From Myxococcales bacterium (lineage in GTDB: Bacteria; Myxococcota; Polyangia; Fen-1088), in contig PMBY01000536.1 in the NCBI GenBank assembly GCA_003153875.1, forward strand, positions 1 through 7,937: 7,937 nt of DNA, read 5' to 3'. Each line of letters opens with the position of its first letter. Positions within the stretch are counted from its first letter, which is position 1. Both the position numbers and the translations under genes were made by a program. The notes under the pieces were generated by a model. That model worked only from the letters and a program-made list of their open reading frames with translations, was not told where the DNA came from and made no database searches. Below, piece after piece: positions 6,250 through 7,937 of this stretch.

Positions 6250-7584
6250 CTAGGGCGCCTTGCACACGCTGCTGTCGTAGCAGAAGCCGTTCACGCATTC
6301 GCTGGTCGCGCAGTCGTCAAAACTGACACAGGCCTGGCCCACTTTCAGGTGATCCTGACAGGTTCCGTTCACGCAACGGCTCAAAGTGCAGGGTTGGTCA
6401 GTGGCGTTGCAGCTAGCGCCCGGGTACCGCGCCGAAATGCACGTGGTGCCTTCGCAGATCAACCCAGCGGCGCAGTCGGAATTCAAGATGCAGGATCCGC
6501 CAGCCTGGGCAGGGGCACTGCAGGTGCCGCCGGTGCACACCAGTCCCGTCTGACAATCTGGATCGCCCGAGCAAATGCTCCCGGCAGGCCCAGGCCCGAC
6601 GCAGGTTCCAAGTTTGGCGCCGGTGCCGTACGACACGTAGCCATCGCAATGCAAGCCCTTGGCGCAGGAGCGTTCCCCGCCCGAGCACGGACCACCCTGG
6701 GAGCTGAAACGCTGACAGGTACCTGTTGCCGAGCCCACAGTGTTGCACCACAGGTTGACAGCGCAAACTGCGGTGTGGTTCATGAGGCCAGTCTCCAGGC
6801 TGCTGCAGACTTCGCCCTCAAGCCGGCCTGGCTGACAGGTGTGGCTGGACAGATCGCACCAAATATTCCCAGAACAAGGTTCCGAACCAATGCAGGTGAA
6901 CCCGTAGCTACAGTAGGAGTCGCAGGTGTCCCCTGCCTTCTGCGCGGGAACGCACAGACTCCCCGTGCCGCACGTGAGGCCGCCGGCGCATTGGGCACTG
7001 CCCGCACACGACTCGCCGTTTTGCGCCCTTGCCCGGCAGACCCCTGGGCATTGCCAGTCTGCACCCTTGTAGCAATACAGGTTGGCTTTGCATTCGCCGT
7101 CGGAAACGCAGGGATCGCCATCGCCCTGGTTGGGCGTGAGGGTTCCGGGGCAGAAGGACAGCACCTCGTAGATGTCTGGCGTGAAGATGAACGAACCAAA
7201 CGTACAAGGCGACGCCAGGAACGTCTGGTGGCACGCACCCACCTTCGCAGGGTCATAGTTCACGCGGTGGTTGGCCGCCGAATCCAGAAGCTGGGTCATG
7301 CCGTAGCAGTCGAGATTCCTCTTGCACTGATCGAGATCCTTGTACCGCTCGCCACCACACTGCATGAGGTAGGTGCACAGATCGCTGGTGAAAATGGGGC
7401 AAAGGTCAGTCACGGCAATGGGGGTTGCGGCGACGCTGGTCCCCCCGCCCGCGCCGGCGGTGGAAAACGAACCGCCCTGGCCTCCCACAGCCCCAGCATC
7501 GCTCGATACCCTGGCTGAGCCACGCCCGCAAGCGAGCAGACTTGTCCCAAGAACCACACACAACCAAGCTATGGACTTTCGCAT
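6250..7584 (-). CDS. Cysteine-rich repeat lipoprotein, myxobacterial type
   Basis: This 444-residue protein has a lipoprotein signal peptide: basic start MRKS, hydrophobic stretch, and lipobox SLLAC with lipidated C19. A Gly/Ala/Ser-rich linker (20-56) follows, as is common in surface lipoproteins. Residues 60-150 hold a first cysteine-bearing domain (C62, C70, C76, C87, C93, C118, C127, C145) with a helical look. From about 155 to the end come eight or so tandem modules of the form G..C.....C..GL.C..G.C, for example GSICSGDPDCQTGLVC at 336-350 and GGSCILNSDCAAGLIC at 362-377. In total there are about 48 cysteines after the signal peptide, nearly all presumably in disulfides, so the protein should sit outside the cytoplasm, probably at the cell surface. 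No enzymatic motif is visible, and a binding or structural role is only a guess. No Shine-Dalgarno sequence precedes the ATG. Confidence 0.88.
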   Translation of the reverse strand: MRKSIAWLCVVLGTSLLACGRGSARVSSDAGAVGGQGGSFSTAGAGGGTSVAATPIAVTDLCPIFTSDLCTYLMQCGGERYKDLDQCKRNLDCYGMTQLLDSAANHRVNYDPAKVGACHQTFLASPCTFGSFIFTPDIYEVLSFCPGTLTPNQGDGDPCVSDGECKANLYCYKGADWQCPGVCRARAQNGESCAGSAQCAGGLTCGTGSLCVPAQKAGDTCDSYCSYGFTCIGSEPCSGNIWCDLSSHTCQPGRLEGEVCSSLETGLMNHTAVCAVNLWCNTVGSATGTCQRFSSQGGPCSGGERSCAKGLHCDGYVSYGTGAKLGTCVGPGPAGSICSGDPDCQTGLVCTGGTCSAPAQAGGSCILNSDCAAGLICEGTTCISARYPGASCNATDQPCTLSRCVNGTCQDHLKVGQACVSFDDCATSECVNGFCYDSSVCKAP

Positions 7585-7590
7585 GACCGC

Positions 7591-7596
7591 ATATTA
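7591..7596 (-). promoter_or_regulatory. Possible -10 element placing the start of transcription at the lipoprotein ATG
   Basis: TAATAT on the minus strand (four of six consensus bases) lies only 6 bases before the ATG at 7582-7584. If used, transcription would begin at or next to the A of the ATG and give a leaderless message, which would fit the absence of a ribosome binding site. No good -35 box is present, so this is tentative. Confidence 0.25.
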
Positions 7597-7715
7597 GCCC
7601 GGGATTGCGGTTTCCTGCCAGAGTGGATGAGGCCTTCCGGCGGGCTACCGAAAATACCTGGCGAGTCTGCCGTTCCAGCTGCGAATTCCGCTGTACGCAG
7701 CAGTCGTGCAATCCA

Positions 7716-7735
7716 TGATGTTCTTCGAAACATCA
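7716..7735. repeat. 20-base dyad (operator-like or hairpin) in the divergent region
   Basis: TGATGTTCTTCGAAACATCA has perfect 7-base arms (TGATGTT/AACATCA) around CTTCGA. CC (7713-7714) and GG (7736-7737) extend the arms beyond a one-base bulge. It lies about 44 bases upstream of the possible -10 of the rightward lipoprotein gene and about 130 bases from the leftward one. A regulator binding site is the likeliest reading; a hairpin at a transcript end is unlikely because both neighbouring genes point away from it. Confidence 0.5.
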
Positions 7736-7778
7736 GGCCGGCCATCGGTTTCACGGTGGCGAAAAACTCCCGCGTGCG

Positions 7779-7784
7779 TAGAAT
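7779..7784 (+). promoter_or_regulatory. Possible -10 box of the rightward lipoprotein gene
   Basis: TAGAAT matches five of six bases of the -10 consensus and would start transcription near 7791, about 50 bases before the ATG at 7842. No recognisable -35 box lies 16-18 bases upstream, so an activator, perhaps acting at the dyad at 7716-7735, would be needed. Position and motif are seen; use is inferred. Confidence 0.35.
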
Positions 7785-7841
7785 CTTCGCATTCGGGCGC
7801 GTCTCGGTCTGCACTAGATGGACGGCAGGAAAGGAACAGCG

Positions 7842-7937
7842 ATGACTAGGCCAGCTCCACGTTCTCTTGTCCTCGTCCTCTTCGCGGCCCCGCTCTTGGT
7901 TGTGGCTTGCGGTGGAGGCAGCAGCAAGAGCGATGCA
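7842..7937 (+). CDS. Lipoprotein, N-terminal part (3' end outside window)
   Basis: The first 32 codons of a gene running off the right edge are visible. The ATG at 7842-7844 is preceded by AAGGAA (7831-7836) 5 bases away, which favours it over an in-frame ATG at 7818-7820 that would add eight polar residues before the signal peptide. The product begins with a lipoprotein signal sequence: basic start (MTRPAPR), hydrophobic core SLVLVLFAAPLL, and lipobox VVAC with lipidated C23 followed by GGGSSKSDA. A Gly/Ser-rich stretch right after the cysteine is common in myxobacterial lipoproteins. The mature domain is not visible, so no function can be given. It is divergent to the cysteine-rich lipoprotein at 6250-7584, and the two may share regulation. 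Confidence 0.8.
   Translation, partial: MTRPAPRSLVLVLFAAPLLVVACGGGSSKSDA

Larger units (their letters stand above)
7585..7841. other. Divergent intergenic region between two lipoprotein genes
   Basis: These 257 bases separate two divergently transcribed lipoprotein genes. I see no plausible gene in them; the short open frames have no ribosome binding sites or recognisable motifs. They hold a -10-like element close to each gene and a 20-base dyad near the middle, listed separately. This layout suggests that control of both genes is concentrated here. Confidence 0.6.

Noticed and set aside
6229..7518. A 429-codon open frame on the plus strand, opposite the cysteine-rich lipoprotein
   Set aside because: Its translation is an alanine/glycine/arginine-rich shadow without motifs. 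The opposite strand has a clear lipobox and repeated cysteine modules, and the frame is open only because of high G+C.
7600..7625. A sigma-54-like GG...GC promoter upstream of the cysteine-rich lipoprotein
   Set aside because: On the minus strand, TGGCAGG is followed by a GC with only 9 bases between the GG and GC pairs, where 10 are required, and the rest of the motif is weak.

Overview
The window reads as a piece of a high-GC Gram-negative chromosome, most likely a member of the Myxococcota (the former myxobacterial deltaproteobacteria). This is an inference from two lipoproteins with clear lipoboxes, one of them cysteine-rich with a Gly/Ala/Ser linker, from an RCC1-repeat remnant, and from a compact pyrR-pyrB-pyrC-carA pyrimidine operon. 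No rRNA, tRNA, CRISPR array or transposase is visible.

Left part (1-1463) is an accessory or decaying zone. It holds the 3' end of a DUF4143-type AAA ATPase gene (+) and, directly after its stop and in the same frame, a headless PIN-domain (VapC-like) toxin remnant. Next comes an intact RelE/ParE-type toxin with a ribbon-helix-helix antitoxin (-), with its own promoter and a well-formed operator-like dyad. Last is an orphan RCC1 repeat fragment. The toxin-antitoxin region is about 50% G+C where counted by hand (961-1080), clearly lower than the pyrimidine genes beside it, which fits horizontal acquisition.

Central part (1460-6213, all on -) is a de novo pyrimidine operon, transcribed from a promoter at about 6185-6213: pyrR, pyrB (4-base overlap), a 39-base gap, pyrC, carA (8-base overlap from its likely TTG start), then an unrecognised 233-aa gene that overlaps carA by 4 bases (GTGA). 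CarA makes carbamoyl phosphate together with CarB, which is not in the window. PyrB condenses it with aspartate, PyrC cyclises the product to dihydroorotate, and PyrR is the expected uracil-nucleotide-responsive regulator/uracil phosphoribosyltransferase. The 233-aa protein is the least explained member and the best candidate for something undescribed.

Right part (6214-7937) holds a hairpin-forming inverted repeat between the pyr promoter and the previous gene, a 444-aa cysteine-rich lipoprotein (-), a 257-base divergent intergenic region with a 20-base dyad, and the first 32 codons of a second lipoprotein (+) running off the end.

I see no clearly novel multi-gene system. The most testable leads are the carA-coupled unknown gene, the toxin-antitoxin operator, the PIN and RCC1 remnants flanking the toxin-antitoxin module, and the short PyrR leader that leaves no room for classical attenuation.
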